From PZPK01 sp963974595 (GTDB lineage: Bacteria; Pseudomonadota; Gammaproteobacteria; Pseudomonadales; Oleiphilaceae): a DNA stretch of 64,000 nucleotides. This document shows positions 33,551 to 41,580 of the stretch, one piece after another. The stretch lies in the NCBI GenBank assembly GCA_963974595.1, contig CAXBDA010000007.1:3463-67462 (forward strand), written 5' to 3'. A program made the position numbers and the translations under genes. The notes below the pieces were generated by a model. The model had not been told where the DNA came from and made no database searches. It saw nothing but the letters and a program-made list of their open reading frames with translations. Positions within the stretch are counted from its first letter, which is position 1. Every line of letters begins with the position of its first letter.

Positions 33551-36283
33551 ATGTTTTCATCAACGTTTACCAAGCTCTTTGGAAGTAAAAACAAGCGTGA
33601 ATTAAAACGCATGAGAAAAGGCGTTACTAAAATTAACGCTTTTGAAGAAATTTTGTCCACTTTATCAGATGAATCATTGCAAGAAAAAACGAAAGAGTTC
33701 AAAGCAAAACTGGCCGACGGTACAAGCCTGGATCAATTGCTTCCTGAAGCCTTTGCCGTTGCCAGAGAGGCGGGTAAGCGTGTCATGTCTATGCGGCACT
33801 TTGATGTGCAAATGATTGGTGGTATGGCTTTGCATGAAGGACGTATTGCGGAAATGCGTACAGGTGAAGGTAAAACACTGGTTGGAACGCTCGCGGTTTA
33901 TCTTAATGCGCTAGAAGGCAAAGGTGTTCATGTCGTCACAGTAAATGACTACTTAGCGAAACGTGATGCGAAGTGGATGGAGCCACTGTATAATTTTTTA
34001 GGATTGAGTGTTGGGGTTGTCTATAGCGGCCAAAGTCCGGAAGAAAAGAAGCAGGCATACTTATCAGATATTACCTATGGTACTAATAACGAATTTGGTT
34101 TCGATTATCTTCGCGATAACATGGCGTTCAATGTCGAAGGTAAGAGTCAGCGTGGTTTAAACTTTGCTATTGTCGATGAGGTCGACTCGATACTGATTGA
34201 TGAGGCGCGTACACCTCTTGTTATTTCTGGTGCGGTTCAAGATAGCTCACAAACTTACAAGCAAATGAATGCTCTGGTTAAAAAGCTAGATCAAGCCGAA
34301 GTGGGTGAGGATGGAAAGCCTATTGGTGATGGTGACTTCACGATAGATGAAAAAACCAAAGGCGTTGACCTGACTGAAGAAGGCCATACAAAGTTCGAAG
34401 ATGTTTTGGTGTCTGAAGGCATGCTGAAAGAAGGTGATAGCTTATATGCACCTGCCAATCTAAGCCTTGTTCATCATTTATACGCTGCGCTCAGAGCACA
34501 CTATTTGTATGCTCGCGATGTTGATTATATTGTTCAGGATAAGCAGATCGTTATTATTGACGAGCATACCGGTAGAACCATGGCTGGCCGTCGCTGGGGT
34601 GAAGGCTTGCATCAAGCAATTGAAGCGAAAGAAGGTGTTGCAATACAGGCTGAAAGCCAAACTCTGGCCTCTACGACCTTCCAGAACTATTTCAGAATTT
34701 ACAATAAACTGGCAGGCATGACAGGTACTGCAGATACCGAAGCGTTCGAGTTCCAGCAAATTTACGCTTTGGATGTTGTTGTTATACCAACCAATCAAAA
34801 TGTACAACGTATAGATTATAACGATCTCATCTTTTTAACTCAGGAAGAAAAGTATCAAGCAGTGATCGATGAAATTAAAGAGGTTGTTCTTGAGAAAAGA
34901 CCCGTTTTGGTGGGTACAGCGTCTATTGAAACATCTGAGTTGTTGTCGGGTTTATTAAAGAAAAATAATATTAAACATAGTGTTTTGAATGCTAAGCAGC
35001 ATGCTCAAGAAGCAGAAATTATTGCTCAGGCAGGTATGCCAGGTACCGTGACTATCGCGACAAATATGGCGGGCCGAGGTACAGATATTGTTTTAGGTGG
35101 TAACTGGGAATCTGAAATTAAAGCATTAAAAGACCCCAAGCCAGAGCAAATAGAAAAAATAAAAGCTGACTGGAAAGTACGCAATCAAGCAGTATTGAGT
35201 GCTGGTGGTTTGCATATTCTAGGTACAGAACGACACGAGTCTCGTCGAATTGATAACCAGCTTAGAGGTCGGTCTGGTCGTCAAGGTGACCCGGGTAGTA
35301 CGCGCTTCTATTTGTCGTTAGAAGACAGTTTGATGCGTCTTTTTGCCTCTGATCGTGTGCGTAATATTATGCAAGCACTCGGCATGAATAAAGGTGAAGC
35401 GATTGAACATAAGATGGTTAGCAATGCGATAGAAAAAGCACAGCGAAAAGTTGAAGGGCGTAACTTCGATATTCGTAAATCTCTCCTGGAGTACGATGAC
35501 GTAGCAAATGATCAGCGATCGGTTATTTATGATCAGCGTAATACCGTGATGGAATCAGATGATATTTCTGACATAGTCGCAGCAATTCGTGATGAAGTTG
35601 TGAATAGTTCTATCAGTCGTTATATTCCGCCTCAAAGCATAGAAGAGCAGTGGGATATTCCAGGTCTGGAGAAACATATTGAAGCTGAATTTGCCGCTCA
35701 GTTGCCTATTCAGGCTTGGTTGGATGGTGATGATGGTTTGCACGAAGAATTACTACGAAAGAAAATTCTAGAGACCGTTGTCGCTAACTATGCTGAGAAA
35801 GAAATATCAGCGGGTGCGCAATCTATGCGAGCATTTGAAAAACAAGTTTTTTTACATATTTTAGATACCCTGTGGAAAGAGCACTTAGCATCAATGGATC
35901 ATTTGCGCCAAGGCATTCATTTGCGAAGCTATGCTCAGAAAAACCCCAAGCAAGAATATAAACGGGAGGCATTTGCATTATTTGAATCGCTACTGGATAA
36001 CCTAAAACATGACGTTGTTCGTGTAACCAGTCACGTCAGGATACAAACACCTGAAGAGCTTGCAGCAATTGAGCAGCAGAGAAAAGAGGAGTTAGAGAGA
36101 CAATTAGGTTCAGCGAAGACTATTCACGAAGATGCAAATAGCAGCAGTAGTGCAGATGAGCAACAAAATACTCAGCAACGACAAGCACCGGTCACACGAG
36201 AAGGTAGAAAGGTGGGTCGTAACGAGCCATGTCCATGTGGCTCCGGCAAAAAGTACAAGCAGTGTCACGGTGCAGTGAGTTAA
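33551..36283 (+). CDS. secA: Preprotein translocase ATPase SecA
   Basis: Motor ATPase that pushes unfolded preproteins through SecYEG. At 910 residues it matches gammaproteobacterial SecA. Walker A is MRTGEGKTLVG (~residue 102), the DEAD-type Walker B is VDEVDSILIDEARTPL, and the second nucleotide fold shows TNMAGRGTDIVLGG and LRGRSGRQGDPGS. The C-terminal zinc/SecB-binding tail CPCGSGKKYKQCHG is intact, preceded by a Gln-rich linker. argJ follows after ten bases. A SecM-type regulatory gene upstream, as in E. coli, is absent. Confidence 0.99.
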   Translation: MFSSTFTKLFGSKNKRELKRMRKGVTKINAFEEILSTLSDESLQEKTKEFKAKLADGTSLDQLLPEAFAVAREAGKRVMSMRHFDVQMIGGMALHEGRIAEMRTGEGKTLVGTLAVYLNALEGKGVHVVTVNDYLAKRDAKWMEPLYNFLGLSVGVVYSGQSPEEKKQAYLSDITYGTNNEFGFDYLRDNMAFNVEGKSQRGLNFAIVDEVDSILIDEARTPLVISGAVQDSSQTYKQMNALVKKLDQAEVGEDGKPIGDGDFTIDEKTKGVDLTEEGHTKFEDVLVSEGMLKEGDSLYAPANLSLVHHLYAALRAHYLYARDVDYIVQDKQIVIIDEHTGRTMAGRRWGEGLHQAIEAKEGVAIQAESQTLASTTFQNYFRIYNKLAGMTGTADTEAFEFQQIYALDVVVIPTNQNVQRIDYNDLIFLTQEEKYQAVIDEIKEVVLEKRPVLVGTASIETSELLSGLLKKNNIKHSVLNAKQHAQEAEIIAQAGMPGTVTIATNMAGRGTDIVLGGNWESEIKALKDPKPEQIEKIKADWKVRNQAVLSAGGLHILGTERHESRRIDNQLRGRSGRQGDPGSTRFYLSLEDSLMRLFASDRVRNIMQALGMNKGEAIEHKMVSNAIEKAQRKVEGRNFDIRKSLLEYDDVANDQRSVIYDQRNTVMESDDISDIVAAIRDEVVNSSISRYIPPQSIEEQWDIPGLEKHIEAEFAAQLPIQAWLDGDDGLHEELLRKKILETVVANYAEKEISAGAQSMRAFEKQVFLHILDTLWKEHLASMDHLRQGIHLRSYAQKNPKQEYKREAFALFESLLDNLKHDVVRVTSHVRIQTPEELAAIEQQRKEELERQLGSAKTIHEDANSSSSADEQQNTQQRQAPVTREGRKVGRNEPCPCGSGKKYKQCHGAVS

Positions 36284-36292
36284 GAGGAAAGT

Positions 36293-37525
36293 ATGGCAGT
36301 CGGTCCAGATTTTTTACCTGAATTTCCAAGCATTGACGGTATACGTATTGCGGTGGTTGAGGCAGGTATCAAAAAGCCAAATCGAAAAGACTTAGTCTTG
36401 ATCGAGTTGGCTGCAGGTAGTGTTTGTTCGGGGGTATTTACTCAGAATGCATTTTGTGCAGCGCCTGTGATTTTATCCAAGTCACACTTGGCAAAAGCTG
36501 GTTTTGCAGAAAATACACCGGCCTATTTGCTGATTAATACCGGCAATGCCAATGCTGGAACAGGCTCTTCTGGTATGAATGATGCGCTTGAATCTTGCTG
36601 TGTGCTTGCTAATGAACTAGGTGTGCAGGCTGATCAGGTGCTACCATTTTCAACGGGTGTGATTGGTGAAAAGCTACCTCTTGAAAAAATGGCAGCGGCT
36701 ATGCCAAAGCTTTCTAGTGCATTGTTGGGCGATGCTTGGGGTGATGCTGCGAGCGGCATCATGACCACGGATACGCGGCCTAAAGGCTCCACTCGCCAAA
36801 TTATTTATGGCGGACATAGCATTAAGATTAATGGCATTAGTAAAGGTGCCGGCATGATAAAGCCAAATATGGCAACGATGCTGTGTTTTATTGGTACCGA
36901 TGCGACACTTTCACAAAATCTTGTTGATGGTTTAGTCAAGGAGTTGGCTGAGCAATCATTTAATAGAATCACCATCGATGGTGATACCTCGACCAATGAT
37001 GCTTGTATGTTATTCGCTTCAGGTCAATCCAGCGCCCTAGAAATTGACCCGGCACATCCCGACTACCCTGTTTTTAAGCAAGCTTTATCTGAAGTGTTTA
37101 TTGAGTTGGCGCACGCCATCGTTAAAGATGGTGAAGGGGCGACTAAATTTGTCAGTGTTGAAATCCAAGGAGCTTCATCAAAAGAGGAAGCATTAGAGGT
37201 CGCTTATACCATTGCTCATTCACCGCTGATAAAAACGGCCTTGTTTGCAAGTGATCCAAATTGGGGAAGAATTCTGGCAGCGTTAGGTCGTGCAAATATT
37301 GAAAACCTTGCGCTTGATAAAGTTGATATTTACTTAGGTGATGTGTGTATTGTGGAAGCCGGTGGTAAATGTGAGCATTATGTCGAGGAGTGTGGGCAGA
37401 GCGTGATGAATCAGGATGAAATTACGATCAGTGTGCGCCTTAATAGAGGCGATATTACTGAAACTGTTTGGACCTGTGACTTCTCACATGAATACATTAG
37501 CATCAATGCAGAATATCGAACCTAA
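36293..37525 (+). CDS. argJ: Bifunctional ornithine acetyltransferase / N-acetylglutamate synthase ArgJ
   Basis: Recycles the acetyl group in arginine synthesis by transferring it from N-acetylornithine to glutamate. It has 410 residues. The self-cleavage site lies at the conserved Thr in NMATMLCFIGTDA (KGAGMIKPNMATML), splitting the protein into alpha and beta chains. NTGNANAGTG, FSTGVIGEKLP, TIDGDTSTNDACM and SDPNWGRILAALGRA are family blocks. The beta-chain nucleophile Thr is present. Whether it also makes acetylglutamate from acetyl-CoA cannot be told from sequence. It overlaps the next gene by about 20 bases. Confidence 0.95.
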   Translation: MAVGPDFLPEFPSIDGIRIAVVEAGIKKPNRKDLVLIELAAGSVCSGVFTQNAFCAAPVILSKSHLAKAGFAENTPAYLLINTGNANAGTGSSGMNDALESCCVLANELGVQADQVLPFSTGVIGEKLPLEKMAAAMPKLSSALLGDAWGDAASGIMTTDTRPKGSTRQIIYGGHSIKINGISKGAGMIKPNMATMLCFIGTDATLSQNLVDGLVKELAEQSFNRITIDGDTSTNDACMLFASGQSSALEIDPAHPDYPVFKQALSEVFIELAHAIVKDGEGATKFVSVEIQGASSKEEALEVAYTIAHSPLIKTALFASDPNWGRILAALGRANIENLALDKVDIYLGDVCIVEAGGKCEHYVEECGQSVMNQDEITISVRLNRGDITETVWTCDFSHEYISINAEYRT

Positions 37526-38516
37526 AGCCGAAAATACTACTAAAGTGGTACATGTTTGTGTGGCTGTTATTGAGCGATGGAATGCGGCTACAGATAAAAA
37601 GGAAGTGCTTATTGCCAAACGGCCAAAGCATGTTCATCAAGGTGGTTTATGGGAGTTTCCTGGGGGCAAGGTAGAGAAAGGTGAAGCTGTCTTGAATGCT
37701 CTGGATAGAGAGCTTTTTGAAGAACTTGATATACAGATCAAGCCTTTAGCCGGTCATGAGAATAAGTGTCAGTCTAATTATCAGCTCATTCAAATAAAGC
37801 ATGCTTACCCCGATAAAGTTGTATTTCTAGATGTTTGGTGTATTCAATATTTTTCAGGAACACCAATTGGAAAAGAGGGCCAAGAAGTTCGTTGGGTCGA
37901 TTCTCTAGCCCTATATCAATATGCTTTTCCTGATGCTAATCAGTCTATTATCTCAGCATGCCTCTTACCAAATAGGTATTTCATCACACCGGCATATACT
38001 TCAATATTGGACGCTGAAAAAAGCTTGGATTCTGCTCTTTCCAAGCAGGCAGAGCTCATTTATCTACGTCAACCCCAGTTAGGTCAAATATCTTACGCCT
38101 CATGGGTTGAGGCGTTATTGCTCAGAAAACCAGAGTTGTCTGCTAAGCTCGTCTACCAATTTGCTGAAACTTTAGATGAATATCCGGGTGCAGGGGTTCA
38201 TTTGTCGCAGAGCCGTTCGCTAAGTTTGAAAACAAGGCCTGTTAGCAAAAAATTCTGGTTTGCCATGTCATGTCATAATCAGTCTGAGATCGAGCGAGCT
38301 GTAGAACAAGGCGCTGATTTTATTACCTTGTCGCCAGTGTTGCCGACTTTGAGTCATCCTGATCACGCAGATATGGGGTGGGAAGAATTTAAATACTTGG
38401 TCTTGAATGCTGAAGTGCCTGTTTATGGCTTGGGTGGTTTATCTTTTAACGATGAATCCAGCTTAATAGCAACGGGTGCTCAAGGTATGGCTGGTATTAG
38501 TTTTTGGCAAACTTAA
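37506..38516 (+). CDS. Nudix hydrolase fused to a ThiE-like domain
   Basis: Two-domain protein. Residues ~15-140 form a MutT-like Nudix domain with the box GGKVEKGEAVLNALDRELFEEL (catalytic REL-EE present). Residues ~155-336 resemble thiamine-phosphate synthase: GVHLSQSRSL, SCHN, LSPVLPTLSHPD, VYGLGGLS and GAQGMAGISF match ThiE blocks but with altered residues. The first domain probably cleans oxidised nucleotides (8-oxo-dGTP). The role of the second is unknown. The ATG at 37506 lies inside argJ. ATG 37488 and 37416 are also in frame but extend into a non-conserved region. The same fusion occurs near secA/argJ in Pseudomonas. Confidence 0.88.
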   Translation: MQNIEPKAENTTKVVHVCVAVIERWNAATDKKEVLIAKRPKHVHQGGLWEFPGGKVEKGEAVLNALDRELFEELDIQIKPLAGHENKCQSNYQLIQIKHAYPDKVVFLDVWCIQYFSGTPIGKEGQEVRWVDSLALYQYAFPDANQSIISACLLPNRYFITPAYTSILDAEKSLDSALSKQAELIYLRQPQLGQISYASWVEALLLRKPELSAKLVYQFAETLDEYPGAGVHLSQSRSLSLKTRPVSKKFWFAMSCHNQSEIERAVEQGADFITLSPVLPTLSHPDHADMGWEEFKYLVLNAEVPVYGLGGLSFNDESSLIATGAQGMAGISFWQT

Positions 38517-38561
38517 ATTGAGACGTCTTGCTTCATTTTAATTAAAAAAGGTACATATTAA

Positions 38562-39059
38562 ATGTCTGATGACTTGACGCATATTAATCAACATGGCGAA
38601 GCCCATATGGTCGATGTGGGTTCTAAAGAGATAACGCAGCGTACAGCGGTTGCTGAAGGTAAAGTTTTTATGAAAATGGATACTTTGGCTATGATTGTTG
38701 AAGGTCGTCACAAAAAAGGTGATGTTTTTGCTACCTGTCGAATTGCAGGTATTATGGCCGCAAAGCGTTGTTCTGATTTAATTCCCTTATGTCATAGTTT
38801 GAACTTGAGTTCGGTCTCTATCGATATAGAGCCTCAGAAAGCAACTAATGATCCCGCTTATGTTAAAATTATTAGTACCTGTAAGTTAGATGCGAAAACC
38901 GGTGTTGAAATGGAAGCTCTAACGGCTGTTAGTGTCGCTTGTCTAACGCTCTATGATATGTGTAAAGCTGTTGATAAGGGAATGGAAATTAGCCAAGTGC
39001 GCTTGATGGAGAAAACCGGTGGAAGAAGTGGTCACTATTCCTATAAATCATCGGAATAA
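38562..39059 (+). CDS. moaC: Cyclic pyranopterin monophosphate synthase MoaC
   Basis: Second enzyme of molybdenum cofactor synthesis, forming cPMP from the MoaA product. It has 165 residues. Typical blocks are HMVDVGSKEITQRTAVAEG, RIAGIMAAKRCSDLIPLCHSL with the active-site region, KTGVEMEALTAVSVACLTLYDM and the KTGG-containing end (MEKTGGRSGHY). moaA follows 15 bases later, so the two cPMP enzymes are co-transcribed. moaB, moaD and moaE are not in this window. Confidence 0.97.
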   Translation: MSDDLTHINQHGEAHMVDVGSKEITQRTAVAEGKVFMKMDTLAMIVEGRHKKGDVFATCRIAGIMAAKRCSDLIPLCHSLNLSSVSIDIEPQKATNDPAYVKIISTCKLDAKTGVEMEALTAVSVACLTLYDMCKAVDKGMEISQVRLMEKTGGRSGHYSYKSSE

Positions 39060-39074
39060 CTAGAGATTGTTGTT

Positions 39075-40082
39075 ATGAGCACAAAAGAAGCACCGCTGAT
39101 AGATAAGTTTGGGCGACAGGTGAATTATGTTCGGATTTCGGTGACAGATCGATGCGATTTTCGCTGTGTATACTGTATGGATGAGGAAATGACATTTGTA
39201 CCGCGATCAGATGTCCTTTCCTTAGAAGAAATTCAATTATTGTCTGAGGTGTTTGTTGATCTAGGTGTTTCAAAAATTCGACTGACTGGCGGAGAACCTC
39301 TTGTCAGATCGAATGTTTTATCTCTATGCCAGTCATTGGGACGCTTGGAGGGCTTGAATGAACTGGTCATGACAACCAACGGCTCTCAATTGCTTAAATA
39401 TGCAAAGGATCTAAAGGAGGCGGGTGTTCGTCGGCTTAATATCAGCTTGGATACCTTAGATCCCGATAAATTTAAAGAGCTCACGCGAACAGGAAATTTA
39501 GCCTCAGTGATGGCAGGTATTGATTCGGCGCTTCAGCAGGGTTTCGACAGAATAAAACTGAATGCTGTTATTTTGAAAGGCCGTAATGATCAACAAGTTT
39601 TGCCTCTAATCGAATATGCAATCTCTAAAGGTCTTGATATTAGTTTTATTGAAGAAATGCCGCTGGGTGCGATTAGTGAGCATAATCGTGAAGAGACATT
39701 TTGTTCCAATGATGAAGTGTTTGGTCGTATTGAAAAGAATTATGCATTACGCGCCTTGGATATCAAACCTATCACCTCAGGCCCGTCGGATTCATATCAG
39801 GTGGTGGGCACTAAAACCCGTATTGGTTTTATATCTCCGCATTCGCATAATTTTTGTGGTGAGTGTAATAGGGTGCGCGTGACAGCAGAAGGAAGGCTTT
39901 TGTTGTGTTTAGGTAATGAGCATTCTGTTGATTTGCGTGCGGTGATGCGTTCAAACCCAAGAGATAAAGAGCTTTTAAAGCAGGTCATTATCAATGCGAT
40001 GGATTTGAAGCCTCAACAACATGAATTTGACCACTCAAACGAACCCGACATTATTCGTTTTATGAATATGACGGGAGGGTGA
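39075..40082 (+). CDS. moaA: GTP 3',8-cyclase MoaA (radical SAM)
   Basis: Radical SAM enzyme that cyclises GTP in the first step of molybdenum cofactor synthesis. The N-terminal 4Fe-4S motif is CDFRCVYC (CxxxCxxC, residues ~27-34). The C-terminal cluster motif is CGECNRVRVTAEGRLLLCLG (CxxC...C). The protein ends in the functionally important Gly-Gly. LTGGEPLVR and RRLNISLDTLD are further signatures. It has 335 residues and follows moaC. Confidence 0.97.
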   Translation: MSTKEAPLIDKFGRQVNYVRISVTDRCDFRCVYCMDEEMTFVPRSDVLSLEEIQLLSEVFVDLGVSKIRLTGGEPLVRSNVLSLCQSLGRLEGLNELVMTTNGSQLLKYAKDLKEAGVRRLNISLDTLDPDKFKELTRTGNLASVMAGIDSALQQGFDRIKLNAVILKGRNDQQVLPLIEYAISKGLDISFIEEMPLGAISEHNREETFCSNDEVFGRIEKNYALRALDIKPITSGPSDSYQVVGTKTRIGFISPHSHNFCGECNRVRVTAEGRLLLCLGNEHSVDLRAVMRSNPRDKELLKQVIINAMDLKPQQHEFDHSNEPDIIRFMNMTGG

Positions 40083-40127
40083 TTTTTAATTCAGTAGGTT
40101 CATCCGGGTATATGAGTATTTCCTTGT

Positions 40128-40763
40128 TTATTCAGTATTCGAAATGATTTTTTGTGCTTCACCAAGATAAATGAAACCGGCTATTTTTGGAATGCGGTGT
40201 TGATAAAATCGATCTATAGAGTTGATGTTAAAATTAGCGTCAGAGATTAATTGGTCAATAGTTCTGTTTAGGTGGCAGCCTCCGGCCATTTTTTTCCACC
40301 CGGGCGTGATTTTATTTTGCCACTTTGCAATATTTATATCGCTGCTAAGGCCGTGCTCTGCAAAAAGTAACTTCCCGTCTTGCTTTAATACGCGATGCAT
40401 TTCTTTGAGTGCTTTCGTGGTATCACCGATTGTGCATAGACAAAATGTTAATAAAATAGTGTCTACCGAGTCATCTTCAAGGGGGATTGTTTCGCTAGGT
40501 AAATCTAACCATTTAACATCAAGCGTTGATTTCTCAATATTGTTGCTTGCTTTTTTTCTCATGCCTGTCGATGGCTCCAAGCCCCAAATAAATTCAACTT
40601 TATCGGTGTCATAGTAGGGCAAGTTGAGTCCTGAACCCATGCCAATTTCTAATACCTTTCCTTCACAGAGAGGTACGATTTTCTTTCTTATGTGGCGAAT
40701 AGGGGGTAAGCCGCAGGCGCAATTGATTACATGAGGTAGTATCTGTTGTTCGTAAAATGACAT
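40128..40763 (-). CDS. Class I SAM-dependent methyltransferase, UbiE/METTL7-like
   Basis: Small cytoplasmic methyltransferase of 211 residues. Motif I is VLEIGMGSGLNLPYY (residues ~36-50), with the acidic motif II residue in GLEPS, motif IV around DTILLTFCLCTIGD, and RVLKQDGKLLFAEHGL, which is typical of the UbiE/METTL7-like subgroup. The substrate cannot be told. It is a single gene on the minus strand, convergent with moaA, with no operon partner. Confidence 0.85.
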   Translation of the reverse strand: MSFYEQQILPHVINCACGLPPIRHIRKKIVPLCEGKVLEIGMGSGLNLPYYDTDKVEFIWGLEPSTGMRKKASNNIEKSTLDVKWLDLPSETIPLEDDSVDTILLTFCLCTIGDTTKALKEMHRVLKQDGKLLFAEHGLSSDINIAKWQNKITPGWKKMAGGCHLNRTIDQLISDANFNINSIDRFYQHRIPKIAGFIYLGEAQKIISNTE

Positions 40764-40870
40764 TGTCAGGCTCTTATGGTTTTTAATGCTTGTGGGGGTG
40801 AGTAAAAGGCTTAAATCATGTGTCTTAATTTAAGTAAATGTATGTTGATTCGTTTGGCTAGAAAAAAATG

Positions 40871-40879
40871 TGATACAAT
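40871..40879 (+). promoter_or_regulatory. Extended -10 promoter element for ribA
   Basis: TGATACAAT is a TGn-extended -10 (TACAAT at 40874-40879) followed by a GC-rich discriminator (TCGCGTCC). There is no well-placed -35, as is usual for extended -10 promoters. It lies 67 bases before the ribA start. Confidence 0.5.
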
Positions 40880-40945
40880 TCGCGTCCTCTATTATTCATC
40901 GGTGATTTTGTGATGACTTTATTGACGCATTTGAGAGATTAATTA

Positions 40946-41560
40946 GTGAAAGTCCGCTTTGTTGAAACATGCCGCTTACCCACCCCTTTTGCTGTCTTTG
41001 ATATGCATGGTTTTGAAGAGGTTGAATCCGGTCAAGAGCATGTTGTTCTGACTTTGGGTGACGTTTCCGATGGGCGGCCTGTATTGGCGCGAACCCATTC
41101 TGAATGCTTAACGGGTGATGCCTTATTTAGTATGCGTTGCGACTGTGGTTATCAATTAGAGCAAGCACTTCAAAGTATCGCCCTAGAAAGACGAGGGGCT
41201 TTATTGTATTTGCGTCAAGAGGGTCGTGGAATTGGTCTGCTGAATAAGATACGCGCATATCAGCTACAGGATCAAGGCGCAGATACCGTTGAAGCTAATC
41301 AGCAGTTAGGTTTCGAAGCCGATATGAGAGATTACTCTATTTGCTACGATATGCTGGCTCATTTGGGTATTACCTCATTGAAGCTAATGACGAATAACCC
41401 GAGGAAAGTCAATGCGCTTGAAGCTGGTGGCTTGGAGATTGTAGAAAGGGTGCCCATACAAGTAGGGCGTAATCCTCACAATGATTCTTATTTAAGTACT
41501 AAGGCGGCGAAGTTAGGGCATTGGCTGCAAACTCATCAAGACGACATATTACCCAAATAG
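40946..41560 (+). CDS. ribA: GTP cyclohydrolase II
   Basis: First committed enzyme of riboflavin synthesis, opening the GTP imidazole ring. It has 204 residues. The zinc-binding cysteines lie in HSECLTGDALFSMRCDCG and the catalytic loop is RQEGRGIGLLNK. LMTNNPRKVNALEAGGLEI is the usual C-terminal block. The start is GTG at 40946 with GAGAG eight bases upstream. It is a monocistronic RibA rather than a RibBA fusion. It converges on dxs with 20 bases between stops. Confidence 0.96.
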   Translation: MKVRFVETCRLPTPFAVFDMHGFEEVESGQEHVVLTLGDVSDGRPVLARTHSECLTGDALFSMRCDCGYQLEQALQSIALERRGALLYLRQEGRGIGLLNKIRAYQLQDQGADTVEANQQLGFEADMRDYSICYDMLAHLGITSLKLMTNNPRKVNALEAGGLEIVERVPIQVGRNPHNDSYLSTKAAKLGHWLQTHQDDILPK

Positions 41561-41580
41561 CGGCTTTTAGCTGTTGCTTG

